Counted from the stretch's first letter, positions 43,590 to 52,670 are shown. The stretch is 53,276 bases of DNA from Desulfovibrio sp. JC010 (GCF_010470675.1 NZ_VOIQ01000022.1:1-53276); one strand, 5' to 3'. A program made the numbers and translations. The notes: generated by a model not told the origin, from the letters alone.

Positions 43590-44312
43590 ATGTCTTCGAT
43601 TATCGCCAAGAAACTGGTCAAGAACTACGGGCCTAAAGAGGTCGTCCGCGGGATCAACCTGACCGTGCGCGAGGGCGAGGTCGTGGGGTTGCTCGGTCCC
43701 AACGGGGCCGGGAAAACCACCACATTCTATATGCTTGTCGGTGTTGTAAAGCCTACTTCCGGGGACGTTTATTTTAATAAAAAGCCAATCACCACACTGC
43801 CCCTGCATGAACGGGCACGCCTGGGACTGAGCTACCTTCCGCAGGAAAGTTCCATTTTTAAAAAGCTTTCCGTGCGTAAGAACCTTGAGATCATCATCGA
43901 GCACACTGGGCTTTCCGGCAAGGCCGTTCCCAAGAGGGCGGATGAATTGCTGGACCAGCTGGGTATTCTGCGTCTTGCGGATCAGAAGGCCATGTATCTT
44001 TCCGGCGGTGAACGCAGGCGTCTTGAGATCGCCCGGGCCATGATCAATAATCCTAAATTCATCCTGCTTGATGAACCTTTTGCGGGTATCGACCCCATTG
44101 CGGTTATTGATATTCAGGACATCATTTCCTCGCTCAAGGATATGGGGCTGGGAATTCTTATCTCCGACCACAACGTGCGTGAGACCCTTTCCATCTGTGA
44201 CCGGGCCTACCTTGTCTATGAAGGGCGGGTGATCCTGAACGGTTCACCTGAAAATATCGTTAAAAATACCAAGGCGCGCAGGCTGTATCTGGGTGACAGT
44301 TTCAGTTTGTAG
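43590..44312 (+). CDS. lptB: LPS export ABC transporter ATP-binding protein
   Basis: This 240-residue ATPase has Walker A GPNGAGKTTT, signature LSGGERRRLEIARAM, Walker B FILLDEPFAGIDPIAV and the LptB-specific LISDHNVRETL H-loop region. It drives LPS extraction with LptF and LptG. AAGGAC precedes the ATG. It is the last gene before a strong terminator. The 63 nt before it contain GCGCAAAGCGC and a TCATCAAAA stretch resembling the flanks of the post-stop repeats. Confidence 0.96.
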   Translation: MSSIIAKKLVKNYGPKEVVRGINLTVREGEVVGLLGPNGAGKTTTFYMLVGVVKPTSGDVYFNKKPITTLPLHERARLGLSYLPQESSIFKKLSVRKNLEIIIEHTGLSGKAVPKRADELLDQLGILRLADQKAMYLSGGERRRLEIARAMINNPKFILLDEPFAGIDPIAVIDIQDIISSLKDMGLGILISDHNVRETLSICDRAYLVYEGRVILNGSPENIVKNTKARRLYLGDSFSL

Positions 44313-44337
44313 CTTTCGGGTGTGTATAAGTGTTCGT

Positions 44338-44375
44338 CAGGCCGGGTCCCTTAGGGGATTCCGGCCTGTTTTTTT
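44338..44375 (+). terminator. Terminator after lptB
   Basis: CAGGCCGG pairs with CCGGCCTG, with a smaller inner helix, followed by seven T. It separates the Kdo/Lpt operon from rpoN. Confidence 0.92.
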
Positions 44376-44629
44376 GCAAAGTTTGATTAATTTTGCCTTT
44401 GTTGATTTACAGTCCGCCCGAACATTGGTACACTTTTTTCATATGCAAGTTCTTTGTGTAAAAAATCCATAAATATCAGATGATTCAGAGGTCTTTGTTG
44501 CATCTTGCAATTGGATGTGGCATAGTGGAATCAAGGCTGGGGCAGAATATAAAATATTTTTTGTTGCCTCGGTTTGCAACTGACTGAAATTAATTGAATT
44601 TGAGAATATACTAAAGGTGGCCTGAATAT
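44376..44629 (+). other. Upstream region of rpoN
   Basis: There are 254 nt without a gene. AT-rich segments and a TATACT hexamer about 20 nt before the rpoN Shine-Dalgarno suggest a promoter, but no convincing -35 stands at 17 bp. I see no other recognised element. Confidence 0.35.
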
Positions 44630-46045
44630 ATGGGATTGGAACTTAGACAACAATTAAAGCTTACTCAACAGCTGGTAATGACTCCCCAGTTGCAGCAGGC
44701 GATCAAGTTGTTGCAGCTTTCCCGCCTGGAGCTGGTGGATACTGTCCATCAGGAGCTCATGGAAAATCCTGTCCTTGAAGAAGCTGAAGCACAGGAAAGG
44801 ACTGATGCTGCGGATGCTGAAGCAGGTACCGCCACGGCTGAAGAAGCCCAGATTTCCAAGGAAGCCGAGTGGGAGAACTATCTCGGCGAATTTTCCAGTA
44901 CTTCCAAGCAGTCCGCTTCCCGTGAATCCGAATCATATGAAGAGGGTACCTCCTTTGAAGCCCGGCTGACCAAGACAACATCCCTTGAAGGACATCTGCA
45001 TTGGCAGATGAGTCTTTCCGATTTTACTGAAAAGGAAGTTGTCATTGGTGAATGTATTGTTGGTAATTTGAGTTCGGGTGGTTTTTTACGGATTGACTTG
45101 GAAGATGTCTGCGAAACATGCTATGCTGAAATCGAAGATGTGGAAAATGTGCTGCACCGCATTCAGCGGTTGGACCCGGTGGGGGTAGCGGCACGGACTC
45201 CGCAGGAATGTCTGCTTGTTCAGCTTGAAGCGTTGAAACTTGATGATGATCCGATTCTGGTCTCGCTGGTGCGGGATCATCTGGATGACCTTGAAAAGAA
45301 ACGCTACAAGCCGCTGGCAAGAAAATTCAAACTCAGCATGGAGGATTTAAAGAGTTATCTCGATTTGATGCAGACACTTGATCCTCTGCCGGGAGCAAGT
45401 TTTTCAAGCGGAGACTCTTTCTATGTCAGCCCGGATGCTTATGTTTATGAATATGACGGTGATTTTGTCATCGTCCTTAACGAAGACGGTCTTCCCAAAT
45501 TGCAGATGAATGCATTTTATGTGGAGACGCTGGCATCAACAAAGGGAGACGACAAGGAATATTTTCAGGATAAGATGCGCTCCGCCCAGTGGCTGATGAA
45601 GAGCCTGTATCAGCGGCAGCGTACCTTATATAAGGTTTTGGATTCCATAGTGAAGTTTCAGCGTGAGTTTTTTGCTCAGGGTGTCACCAAGCTTAAACCG
45701 CTTATTTTGAAAGAGGTTGCGGAAGACATCGAGATGCATGAATCCACTGTGAGCCGGATAACAACCAATAAGTATGTTTCGACTCCGCACGGAATCTATG
45801 AGCTTAAGTTCTTTTTTAATAGTGCTCTCGGTCTGGATGACGGTTCTCAGGTCGGTTCCGAGTCCGTCAAGGCAACGATCAAGAAATTGATCGGAGAAGA
45901 GGACGGAAAGAAACCCCTCAGCGACGAGAAGATTGCTGAGATTCTCAAAGAGAAGCTGGAAGTCAATATTGCCAGAAGGACCGTAGCCAAGTACAGGACT
46001 GCAATGGGGATTCTCTCCTCCTCGAAAAGGAAGAAGGTATTCTAA
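44630..46045 (+). CDS. rpoN: RNA polymerase sigma-54 factor
   Basis: The protein has 471 residues. Region I is Gln/Leu-rich (LRQQLKLTQQLVMTPQLQQAIKLLQLS), the site that inhibits open-complex formation until an enhancer-binding ATPase acts. The core-binding domain is central. The RpoN box ARRTVAKYR (448-456) reads the -24 element. It directs transcription of nitrogen and other stress genes, probably including glnN here. AAAGGTGG precedes the ATG. It is followed by hpf and ptsN, the classical rpoN cluster. Confidence 0.98.
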   Translation: MGLELRQQLKLTQQLVMTPQLQQAIKLLQLSRLELVDTVHQELMENPVLEEAEAQERTDAADAEAGTATAEEAQISKEAEWENYLGEFSSTSKQSASRESESYEEGTSFEARLTKTTSLEGHLHWQMSLSDFTEKEVVIGECIVGNLSSGGFLRIDLEDVCETCYAEIEDVENVLHRIQRLDPVGVAARTPQECLLVQLEALKLDDDPILVSLVRDHLDDLEKKRYKPLARKFKLSMEDLKSYLDLMQTLDPLPGASFSSGDSFYVSPDAYVYEYDGDFVIVLNEDGLPKLQMNAFYVETLASTKGDDKEYFQDKMRSAQWLMKSLYQRQRTLYKVLDSIVKFQREFFAQGVTKLKPLILKEVAEDIEMHESTVSRITTNKYVSTPHGIYELKFFFNSALGLDDGSQVGSESVKATIKKLIGEEDGKKPLSDEKIAEILKEKLEVNIARRTVAKYRTAMGILSSSKRKKVF

Positions 46046-46096
46046 TGTAGTCCGGAGAAATCAACGCATATTCACCCCTTACTAAGGAGGCTCTTT

Positions 46097-46633
46097 ATGA
46101 ACGTAGCATTTACTTTTAAGAATTTCGACGCATCCGAACATCTTAAGGAATATGCAAACAGCCGTTTCTCCAAGTTGGTAAAGTACGTCAGCAACCCTGA
46201 AAACACTGACATGCAGGTGAATCTGTCAGTTGATAAGTTCAGGCATGTTGCGGAAGTTGTTTTCACCTCTGACCATACGCATGTCTCAGCTTATGAGGTG
46301 TCCGAGGACATGTATTCCACCGTGGATATGGTTCTGGACAAGCTTGAAGCACAGCTTCGCCGTGCAAATGAAAAGATGAGAAGTCACAGGCGCAAGGAGG
46401 CAGCTCCCGCCCGCATGGAAATTCTCAGTTATGGGGAAGAAGAGTACAGGGAACCTGTGATTGTTGAGTCTGATTCTTTTGTGCCCAAGCCCATGAGTGT
46501 TGATGAAGCCGCTGAGCAGCTTCAGACCCTCGACCATGAATTCCTCGTCTTCCGTAATGCGGATAACGAAGCCATAAATGTAATTTACCGCCGCAATAAC
46601 GGCGACTTCGGTTTAATTGACCCGGGATACTAA
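46097..46633 (+). CDS. hpf: Long-form ribosome hibernation promoting factor
   Basis: The protein has 178 residues. The N-terminal S30AE domain (MNVAFTFKNFDASEHLKEYANSRFSKL) binds the 30S decoding region. The C-terminal dimerisation domain (VPKPMSVDEAAEQLQTLDHEFLVFRN) makes it the long form, which pairs ribosomes into 100S dimers directly. AAGGAGG precedes the ATG. It lies 51 nt after rpoN and 3 nt before ptsN. Confidence 0.96.
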   Translation: MNVAFTFKNFDASEHLKEYANSRFSKLVKYVSNPENTDMQVNLSVDKFRHVAEVVFTSDHTHVSAYEVSEDMYSTVDMVLDKLEAQLRRANEKMRSHRRKEAAPARMEILSYGEEEYREPVIVESDSFVPKPMSVDEAAEQLQTLDHEFLVFRNADNEAINVIYRRNNGDFGLIDPGY

Positions 46634-46636
46634 CTA

Positions 46637-47086
46637 ATGAATATAGCTGATAATCTGGCAAAGGACCTTGTAATTCATGAACTGCAGGCCTCTGATAAGG
46701 GTGAAGTTCTGAAAGAAATGGTTTCCGCACTGAAGGGCGCCGGTCTGGATGTGGATGTGGAAAACGGACTGAAGGTCCTTAATGATCGTGAAAAACTCGG
46801 AACAACCGGAATAGGGGATGGCATAGCCATCCCCCACGGAAAACTGGAATGTCTTGAAGAGATTGTCGTGGTGGTCGGCCGTTCAAGTGAAGGGGTCGAC
46901 TTTGAGTCTCTGGACATGCAGCCATGTAAGATATTCTTTATGGTACTGGCTCCTGAGCAGGGGGCCGGTGCCCATTTAAAGGTGCTGGCACAGATTTCGC
47001 GGCAGTTGAAGGATGAAGCTTTCCGGCAGGCTTTCATAGACTCTGCGGATCAGGATGAACTTCTTCGTCTGCTCGGTGTCGCATAA
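46637..47086 (+). CDS. ptsN: Nitrogen-type PTS EIIA protein
   Basis: This 149-residue EIIA of the fructose/nitrogen type has its phosphorylated His67 in GIGDGIAIPHGK. PtsN proteins take phosphate from the NPr/EI-Ntr relay and regulate potassium transport and stress responses rather than sugar uptake. It follows hpf by 3 nt. A hairpin with a T-rich tail after it may separate it partly from rapZ. No NPr or EI gene is present in the window. Confidence 0.94.
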   Translation: MNIADNLAKDLVIHELQASDKGEVLKEMVSALKGAGLDVDVENGLKVLNDREKLGTTGIGDGIAIPHGKLECLEEIVVVVGRSSEGVDFESLDMQPCKIFFMVLAPEQGAGAHLKVLAQISRQLKDEAFRQAFIDSADQDELLRLLGVA

Positions 47087-47118
47087 CCGAACCTATTTGA
47101 AAATCAGGAATAAATCAG

Positions 47119-47152
47119 ATTAGCAATGAACTTAAGGTCATTGCTAATTTTG
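47119..47152 (+). terminator. Hairpin/terminator between ptsN and rapZ
   Basis: ATTAGCAATGA pairs with TCATTGCTAAT around an 8-nt loop, followed by TTTGTTTG. The stem is AT-rich, so it may terminate only in part. Confidence 0.7.
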
Positions 47153-47184
47153 TTTGTGGGCTAATACTCAAGGAGGATGTTGGG

Positions 47185-48066
47185 GTGGTTGATGCAGATT
47201 CGTTTCCAGTGATTGTTGTTACCGGGATGTCCGGTGCCGGTAAGTCGACAGTTCTGAAAGTTTTTGAGGATTTGCGTTTTTTCTGTGTGGACGGATTGCC
47301 CGCCGGAATGCTTCCGCGTCTTGTTGAGCTTTTTAATACCCGGGACAATGCCTACCGCGGACTGGTGCTGGGGATGGACCTGCGTCAGCTGGAATTCAGT
47401 GTGGACTGGGAAGTCACCCGGGAAGAGCTTACTTCCAAAGGATATCGTCCAAGTATTCTGTACTTGGAAGCCCGTTTGCCTGAATTGGTGCGCAGGTATG
47501 CCACCACCCGCCGTTTGCACCCTCTTGAGTCGAGGGATATCGGTTTGGAACATGCCCTTGAGAAAGAGAAAGAAGCTCTTGGGGAGGTCCGCAATCAGGC
47601 CGATCTGGTTATTGATACCACCACATATTCTATCCATGACCTGCGTCGCAGGATTCAGGATAAATGGTCTGAGCTGAGTGAGAAGACCCAGGGGTTGCGG
47701 GTTCACGTTATGTCTTTCGGGTTCAAGCATGATGTGCCTACTGCCGCTGATATGGTTATGGATCTCCGCTTTCTTCCCAATCCCTATTTCGAAGAAGAGC
47801 TTCGTCCCCTGTCCGGTCAGGATAAAGCTATTTCGGATTATGTGCTCGGCACGGAACCCGGTTCAATTTTTATTGAGAAATATCTCGATTTCCTTCAGTA
47901 TGTGCTTCCTCTTTACGAGGCTGAAGGTCGATACAGGCTGACCATTGCCGTTGGCTGTACCGGCGGCAGGCACCGTTCTGTTGCAACGGCTGAAAGGGTA
48001 TTTGCAACTCTTAAAGATAATGGTTATTCTGTTTCACTTGAACATAAGCACATTCATTTGAAGTAG
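47185..48066 (+). CDS. rapZ: RNase adapter protein RapZ
   Basis: The protein is 293 residues from a GTG behind AAGGAGG. Walker A is GMSGAGKST (14-22). The C-terminal domain ends in the conserved RYRLTIAVGCTGGRHRSVATAE block. In E. coli RapZ guides RNase E to the sRNA GlmZ to control amino-sugar synthesis, and in other bacteria (as YvcJ) it binds nucleotides. Whether a GlmZ-like RNA exists here is unknown. It lies at the expected place after ptsN. Confidence 0.95.
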   Translation: MVDADSFPVIVVTGMSGAGKSTVLKVFEDLRFFCVDGLPAGMLPRLVELFNTRDNAYRGLVLGMDLRQLEFSVDWEVTREELTSKGYRPSILYLEARLPELVRRYATTRRLHPLESRDIGLEHALEKEKEALGEVRNQADLVIDTTTYSIHDLRRRIQDKWSELSEKTQGLRVHVMSFGFKHDVPTAADMVMDLRFLPNPYFEEELRPLSGQDKAISDYVLGTEPGSIFIEKYLDFLQYVLPLYEAEGRYRLTIAVGCTGGRHRSVATAERVFATLKDNGYSVSLEHKHIHLK

Positions 48067-48096
48067 TTTTTATAGTTGAACATATCGGGAATTTTG

Positions 48097-48525
48097 ATGG
48101 ATATAGAATCAAGCAAAAACGGCATAGTTCTCGTTACCCATGGTAACTTCGGGCAATCCCTTATTGAAGCGGGTGAATTAATTGTAGGTCCGCAGGAAGG
48201 GGTGCTTTCCCTTTCTGTTGATGTTTCGCAGGGGATCGACGCCGCTGTGGATTCCCTGAAAAGCAATATAGCCGAAGTAAATAATGGGAACGGTGTTCTG
48301 ATTCTTACTGATATGTTCGGTGGTACCCCGACAAACCTCAGCCTCTCACTTCTTCAGGGCGACGATATCGAGGTTGTAACCGGGGTCAGCCTGCCCATGC
48401 TTTTGAAAGCTTTTCAGATGCGCAACGAATCTTTGCAGAAAATGGCTGAAGAAGTCAGCAAGGCCGCTGCCAAGGGCATTGTAATTGCCGGCGAAATGCT
48501 GCGAAAACGAACTAGCAAAGGGTAA
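48097..48525 (+). CDS. Mannose-family PTS EIIA domain protein
   Basis: The protein is 142 residues from the ATG; a TTG 21 nt earlier is possible. Phosphorylated His15 is in VLVTHGNFGQSL, and the family motif LTDMFGGTPTN is present. It accepts phosphate from HPr and hands it to EIIB. It is 31 nt after rapZ and 3 nt before EIIB, so the genes form one unit. Confidence 0.92.
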   Translation: MDIESSKNGIVLVTHGNFGQSLIEAGELIVGPQEGVLSLSVDVSQGIDAAVDSLKSNIAEVNNGNGVLILTDMFGGTPTNLSLSLLQGDDIEVVTGVSLPMLLKAFQMRNESLQKMAEEVSKAAAKGIVIAGEMLRKRTSKG

Positions 48526-48527
48526 CC

Positions 48528-48989
48528 ATGATGTGGGTGAGAATTGATAACCGTCTTGTTCACGGGCAGATTATTGAAACATGGCTCCCGTACACCCACG
48601 CCAAGAATATCATCGTGGCTAACGATGCCGTAGCAGGGGATGATCTGCAGCAGCAGATCATGTCGCTGGCCATTCCGCAGTCTGTTAAATGTGCGTTCTG
48701 TCCGGTGGAGGATTTGAATGACATGATTCCGAACCTGACCGGCGGGAACGGCAGTACTATAATTCTCTTTTCTTCCTGTGCCGATGTGCGCCGGGCTTTG
48801 GATTCCGGCTTCCGGTTCAACACCGTGAACATCGGCAATATCCATTACGGTCCCGGTAAAAAACAAATCTCTCCCAGCGTGGCACTCAGTTCTGATGATG
48901 AATCCTGTCTTCATTATTTTAAAGGGCAGGGCATTGAACTTGATTTCCGCTGCGTCCCCAATGATCCTGTTCAGGTGAGGTTCTCATGA
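48528..48989 (+). CDS. Mannose/sorbose-family PTS EIIB protein
   Basis: This 153-residue protein has its phosphorylated His12 in RIDNRLVHGQIIETW, followed by AKNIIVANDAVAGDD. It transfers phosphate from EIIA to the sugar in the membrane component, or serves regulation. Its stop overlaps the start of the EIIC reading (ATGA), so translation is coupled. Confidence 0.93.
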   Translation: MMWVRIDNRLVHGQIIETWLPYTHAKNIIVANDAVAGDDLQQQIMSLAIPQSVKCAFCPVEDLNDMIPNLTGGNGSTIILFSSCADVRRALDSGFRFNTVNIGNIHYGPGKKQISPSVALSSDDESCLHYFKGQGIELDFRCVPNDPVQVRFS

Positions 48990-49701
48990 GTCTGTTTCAA
49001 GGATTGGCCTTGTCGTTTCCCGTCTGGGTTGCGGTGATCGGTTTTTTTTTGCGATTTTTTCGCTCTTCCGTTTTACAATAAATCCCGGTCTTCTTGAGCG
49101 GCCATTAGTGGTAGGCGCCCTCTGGGGAGCCGTCACAGGTGATGTGGCCACGAGCCTTAAGATTGCCGTATTTTTTGAGCTTTTCTGGCTGGATAATATT
49201 CCTGCCGGAACCTATATCCCTCCTCACATTCTGGCCCCCACTTTTGCCGCGCTGGCCCTGACCACTTCATTTGCTTTTACCGAAGCGCGGCAGGTTATGG
49301 TTATTATGCTGGCCTGCCTTCCTCTTGCCCGTATAGGGGCATGGCTGGATTCCTCTTTAAGGCAATGGCATAATCGCAGCCACAATAAACTTATCGGTTG
49401 GGCGCGCAAGGGAAAAGCAGGGGATCAGCTCCCGCAGAAACTGGTTTTCCGGTCTATTTTGAGAACTTTTGTCACTTCTTGGCTTTTTTTCTGGACAAGT
49501 ACCATAATCCTTCATTATATCCTTTGTATATTTTTTCACAAATGGGGGCCGCTGGTCGCCGGTGTGAATATGAGATGGTCTTTTTTATGGATTGCAGCCA
49601 GTCTCGGAGGCCTTCTGGCCCTTAGATTGCGTAAAGCTTACGCCACTTTTGTCTTCGGGGTGGTCTTATTCGGCTTTATTATCCTTGCCGGGATTATGTA
49701 G
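48986..49701 (+). pseudogene. Mannose/sorbose-family PTS EIIC, frameshifted at a T9 tract
   Basis: Translation from the ATG overlapping the EIIB stop gives MSLFQGLALSFPVWVAVIGFF, then shifts out of frame at nine T (49,042-49,050) and soon stops. The next frame restores a natural continuation (AIFSLFRFTINPGLLERPLVVGALWG) running through the rest of an EII-Sor membrane protein. A tenth T would join them into about 238 residues. It is therefore broken by one missing base, a sequencing error, or a slippage-controlled gene. No EIID follows. Confidence 0.85.
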
Positions 49702-49777
49702 ACTTGGCAGAAAAAGAAGATTGTGATAGAAGACACAAGCTAAATTAAGCTACCATATTTCTTAGGAGGAAATTATT

Positions 49778-50698
49778 ATGGCTATTATCGCAGTAGGACA
49801 CAAAAACCCCGATACCGATACCATTGCATCCGCAATCGCAATTGCTGACCTCTGGTCCAAAGCAAAAGAAGAAACCAAAGCTGTTGCACAGGGCGAAATC
49901 GCTCCTGAAACTGCTTTTGTTCTGGAAAAATTCGGTTGCGCTGCTCCCGAAATCATGACTGACGCTACCGATCAGAAAGTTATCCTCGTTGACCATTCTG
50001 ACATTGCTCAGTCCATGGACAACCTTGATAAGGGTGAAGTTGTAGCAGTAGTTGACCACCACAAACTCGGTGATGTTACTACCCCCAACCCCCTCGAAAT
50101 GTGGGTATGGCCCGTAGGCTGCACCGGTACCGTTATCAACGCAATGTACAAGTTCTACAACGTAGAAATCCCCAAGAACATTGCCGGCGTACTTCTCTGT
50201 GCAATCCTCTCCGACACCGTTATGTTCAAGTCCGTAACCTGCACCGAAGCTGATAAAGAAGCTGTTGCAGAACTGGCTAAGATCGCTGGTGTTGCAGACG
50301 TTATGGCTCTCGGAATGGAAATGTTCAACGTTAAGTCCGCAGTTGCCGGTGCTTCCATGAACGAACTCATCTTCCGTGACTACAAAGATTTCGATATGTC
50401 CGGCAAGAAAGTTGGCATCGGCCAGCTCGAAGTTGTTGACCTGTCTGTTTTCGACAACATTAAGGATGACCTTTACGCTGAACTTGAAAAAGTTAAAGCT
50501 GACGGCCGTCACAGCTGTTTCCTGCTGCTGACCGACATCATGAAAGAAGGTTCCGAAATGCTCATCGTTTCCGACGACGCTTCCGTTGTTGAAAAAGCAT
50601 TCGGCGTTGCTCCCGAAGGTACCAAAGTATACCTCGAAGGCGTAATGTCCCGCAAAAAGCAGGTTGTACCTAACTTCGAGAAAGCTTTCTCCGCATAA
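49778..50698 (+). CDS. ppaC: Manganese-dependent inorganic pyrophosphatase
   Basis: This 306-residue family II (DHH/DHHA2) pyrophosphatase has its metal ligands in GHKNPDTD (His8, Asp12, Asp14) and DHH (93-95), and the C-terminal DHHA2 substrate site includes SRKK. It clears pyrophosphate in the cytoplasm, a heavy duty in sulfate reducers because sulfate activation by ATP sulfurylase releases it. The strongly biased codon choice (GTT, AAC, CTC, GAA) points to high expression. TAGGAGG precedes the ATG. A strong terminator follows. Confidence 0.96.
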   Translation: MAIIAVGHKNPDTDTIASAIAIADLWSKAKEETKAVAQGEIAPETAFVLEKFGCAAPEIMTDATDQKVILVDHSDIAQSMDNLDKGEVVAVVDHHKLGDVTTPNPLEMWVWPVGCTGTVINAMYKFYNVEIPKNIAGVLLCAILSDTVMFKSVTCTEADKEAVAELAKIAGVADVMALGMEMFNVKSAVAGASMNELIFRDYKDFDMSGKKVGIGQLEVVDLSVFDNIKDDLYAELEKVKADGRHSCFLLLTDIMKEGSEMLIVSDDASVVEKAFGVAPEGTKVYLEGVMSRKKQVVPNFEKAFSA

Positions 50699-50721
50699 GT
50701 TAAGTATACATAGCTTCTTTG

Positions 50722-50757
50722 GGTCCGGCAGGTTTCGACTTGCCGGACCTTTTTTTA
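50722..50757 (+). terminator. Terminator of ppaC
   Basis: GGTCCGGCA pairs with TGCCGGACC, extended inward to a TTCG loop, followed by a run of seven T. Confidence 0.95.
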
Positions 50758-50868
50758 TTTAATCCTTCATAGGTCTGCTTGGCTTGATTTCCGGTTTTAA
50801 TTTTTTTAAGTTTTGAGTTCACGATCCGGCGGGGTCGAACGGTGCATTTCAATATACAATGAGGTCCT

Positions 50869-51096
50869 ATGAAAATTACTTTGCTCTGCTATGCAACCTT
50901 TGCTGTTAAGGCTCCCGAGAATGCTGAAGCATATCCCATTTCCGAAGGGGAAACGGTTACGGATGTTCTGGAAAGAGTGGGAATCCCCCTTGATGAGGTC
51001 AAGATTGTTTTTATTAACGGTGTCTCTTCAGAGTTTGATGCAGAGCTTAAGGATGGAGACCGGGTCGGTGTTTTCCCAGCCGTGGGCGGTGGTTGA
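50869..51096 (+). CDS. MoaD/ThiS family sulfur-carrier protein
   Basis: This 75-residue ubiquitin-like beta-grasp protein ends in AVGGG, with a Gly-Gly tail available for thiocarboxylation. Family patterns are VTDVLERVGIPLDEVKIVFINGV and ELKDGDRVGVFPAVGGG. It could supply sulfur for molybdopterin, tungsten cofactor or thiamine. No moa or thi genes are adjacent, so the pathway is open. GAGG precedes the ATG. Confidence 0.88.
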   Translation: MKITLLCYATFAVKAPENAEAYPISEGETVTDVLERVGIPLDEVKIVFINGVSSEFDAELKDGDRVGVFPAVGGG

Positions 51097-51219
51097 TTTT
51101 TGATGAGCCGCCATGTTCTCCAAAGAATAAAAGCGGTATTTATTGTGTTGATAATCTGTTGCGGCCGTGGTATCCGCTATCCCGTTCAGGAAAATTAAAT
51201 ACTCCTGAAGGAGGAAATT

Positions 51220-51573
51220 ATGGGCAGTCGTTGCCTTTTGAAATCAAAAATCCACAGAGCAACCATCACCGACGCTAATGTCGATTATGAAGGTTCTATT
51301 TCAATTGATGTGGACCTGCTGGAAAAAGCGGGTATCCTTCCTTTTGAACGGGTCGATGTATTGAACGTCGATAACGGGGAAAGGCTTACCACTTACGCCA
51401 TTGAAGGCGGTCCGGGTGAATTTTGTCTGAACGGGGCAGCCGCGCATAAGGGCGAAGCCGGGCAGAAGATTATTATCTGTTCCTACACATGGCTGGATGA
51501 AGACGAGTTGGCTCTTCACAAGCCGCAGGTAGTCCTGCTCGGTGATGGGAATAAGGTCAAAAAAGCTGAATAG
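51220..51573 (+). CDS. panD: Aspartate 1-decarboxylase proenzyme
   Basis: The protein has 117 residues. The self-cleavage site is Gly25-Ser26 in DYEGSISID, whose Ser becomes the pyruvoyl group. Further blocks are KSKIHRATITDANVDYEGS, VDVLNVDNGERLTTYAIEG and LNGAAAHKGEAGQKIIICSY. It converts aspartate to beta-alanine for pantothenate and CoA. AAGGAGG precedes the ATG. It is a single gene with its own terminator. Confidence 0.97.
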   Translation: MGSRCLLKSKIHRATITDANVDYEGSISIDVDLLEKAGILPFERVDVLNVDNGERLTTYAIEGGPGEFCLNGAAAHKGEAGQKIIICSYTWLDEDELALHKPQVVLLGDGNKVKKAE

Positions 51574-51584
51574 CTCTACCAAAG

Positions 51585-51610
51585 AGGCGCGGAAATCCGC
51601 GCCTTTTTTT
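51585..51610 (+). terminator. Terminator of panD
   Basis: AGGCGCGGA pairs with TCCGCGCCT, followed by seven T. It lies 11 nt after the stop. Confidence 0.93.
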
Positions 51611-51656
51611 ATGTCCATATATTATGTATACAGATGGCATCAGAAGGGAGGATGTA

Positions 51657-52670
51657 ATGAAAAAAAGATTTCTCGCGATATTTTGCGGTCTGGCTTTGGC
51701 TGGCGGTTGTGCTCCGGTCATTAAAACCCAGTCCATACCGATATCGACAAATCCCAAGGGTGCCACTGTTTACGCTGACGGGAAGGTTGCCTGTACCTCG
51801 CCGTGTACGGTTGAACTTCCTCGTAATGCCGATCATATAATCACTTTGAAGAAAGATCAGTACCGCCAGCAGGATGTTATCATCAAGCGCGTGTATCAGC
51901 AGGAAAAGGTCATGATGAAGGCCGTCTCTCAGGGGATGCAGTCTTCGTCTATGGCGGTCGGCAGCGGCGGGGATAAGACCGCATGGGGCATGATGCAGGG
52001 AGTTAATTCCATAGATTCGCAGGAAGAGACCGGAGATGCTTATGTGCTCGCTCCATCGGCTGTCTCTGTGCGTCTTGCGCCTCTCACCGCTCAGGCTCAG
52101 TATGAAATGACCGGTTCAACCGCACCGGATATTCAAAGTCTGACAACTACTGATCGTGCACAGATTAGCTATATTCTGGAGACCATGAAGTCCGGGACGG
52201 ATTTTAATTGGACCAATTCCCAGACCGGAATAAGGTACGATGTAAAAGTCGGGGCCGCTCTTCCCGGATATGATGCGCCGACCCGTTCCTTTATATTAAA
52301 GATGACCGCTCATGGGCAGAGTACTAAATATGATGCCAAGGCCAGCAGGGTAGGGCAGGGCAAGTGGAATATTCTTGGAAACGGTGCTTCTACTTCCATG
52401 ATTACTGACGATGGCAGCGGAGTGGCAACTTCCGAGCCTGCGACAATGAATTCTGATACTTTTGTGAAGGACGCAGTGAAGGCCGGAGCTATGGCTGCCC
52501 CGACAGTTCACGGCGGGGTGACAGCAAAGGGCGGTTCTTCCAGTGAAAGCTGGAATGGAAGCACTTATACAAAGAAGTCCTCTTCCACAAAAGTTAAGGC
52601 CGGGGTAAGCGTCAACCCTGCTGCCGCAGTTGAGGTCTTGGATATGCTTACCAATGATAAAAAGCAGTAG
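51657..52670 (+). CDS. PEGA-domain lipoprotein
   Basis: The protein is 337 residues from the ATG behind GGGAGG. The lipobox is LAGGC with Cys18. A PEGA-type surface-layer domain follows (PISTNPKGATVYADGKVACTSPCTVELPRNADHIITLKKDQY, about 28-70). The C-terminal half (about 180-260) contains a 17-strand-like repeat-poor beta region (DFNWTNSQTGIRYDVKVGA) and a Ser/Gly/Lys-rich tail with SSSESWNGSTYTKKSSSTK. It is likely outer-membrane anchored. Parts resemble surface-antigen lipoproteins (DFNWTNSQTGxxY), but the function is unknown. Confidence 0.8.
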   Translation: MKKRFLAIFCGLALAGGCAPVIKTQSIPISTNPKGATVYADGKVACTSPCTVELPRNADHIITLKKDQYRQQDVIIKRVYQQEKVMMKAVSQGMQSSSMAVGSGGDKTAWGMMQGVNSIDSQEETGDAYVLAPSAVSVRLAPLTAQAQYEMTGSTAPDIQSLTTTDRAQISYILETMKSGTDFNWTNSQTGIRYDVKVGAALPGYDAPTRSFILKMTAHGQSTKYDAKASRVGQGKWNILGNGASTSMITDDGSGVATSEPATMNSDTFVKDAVKAGAMAAPTVHGGVTAKGGSSSESWNGSTYTKKSSSTKVKAGVSVNPAAAVEVLDMLTNDKKQ

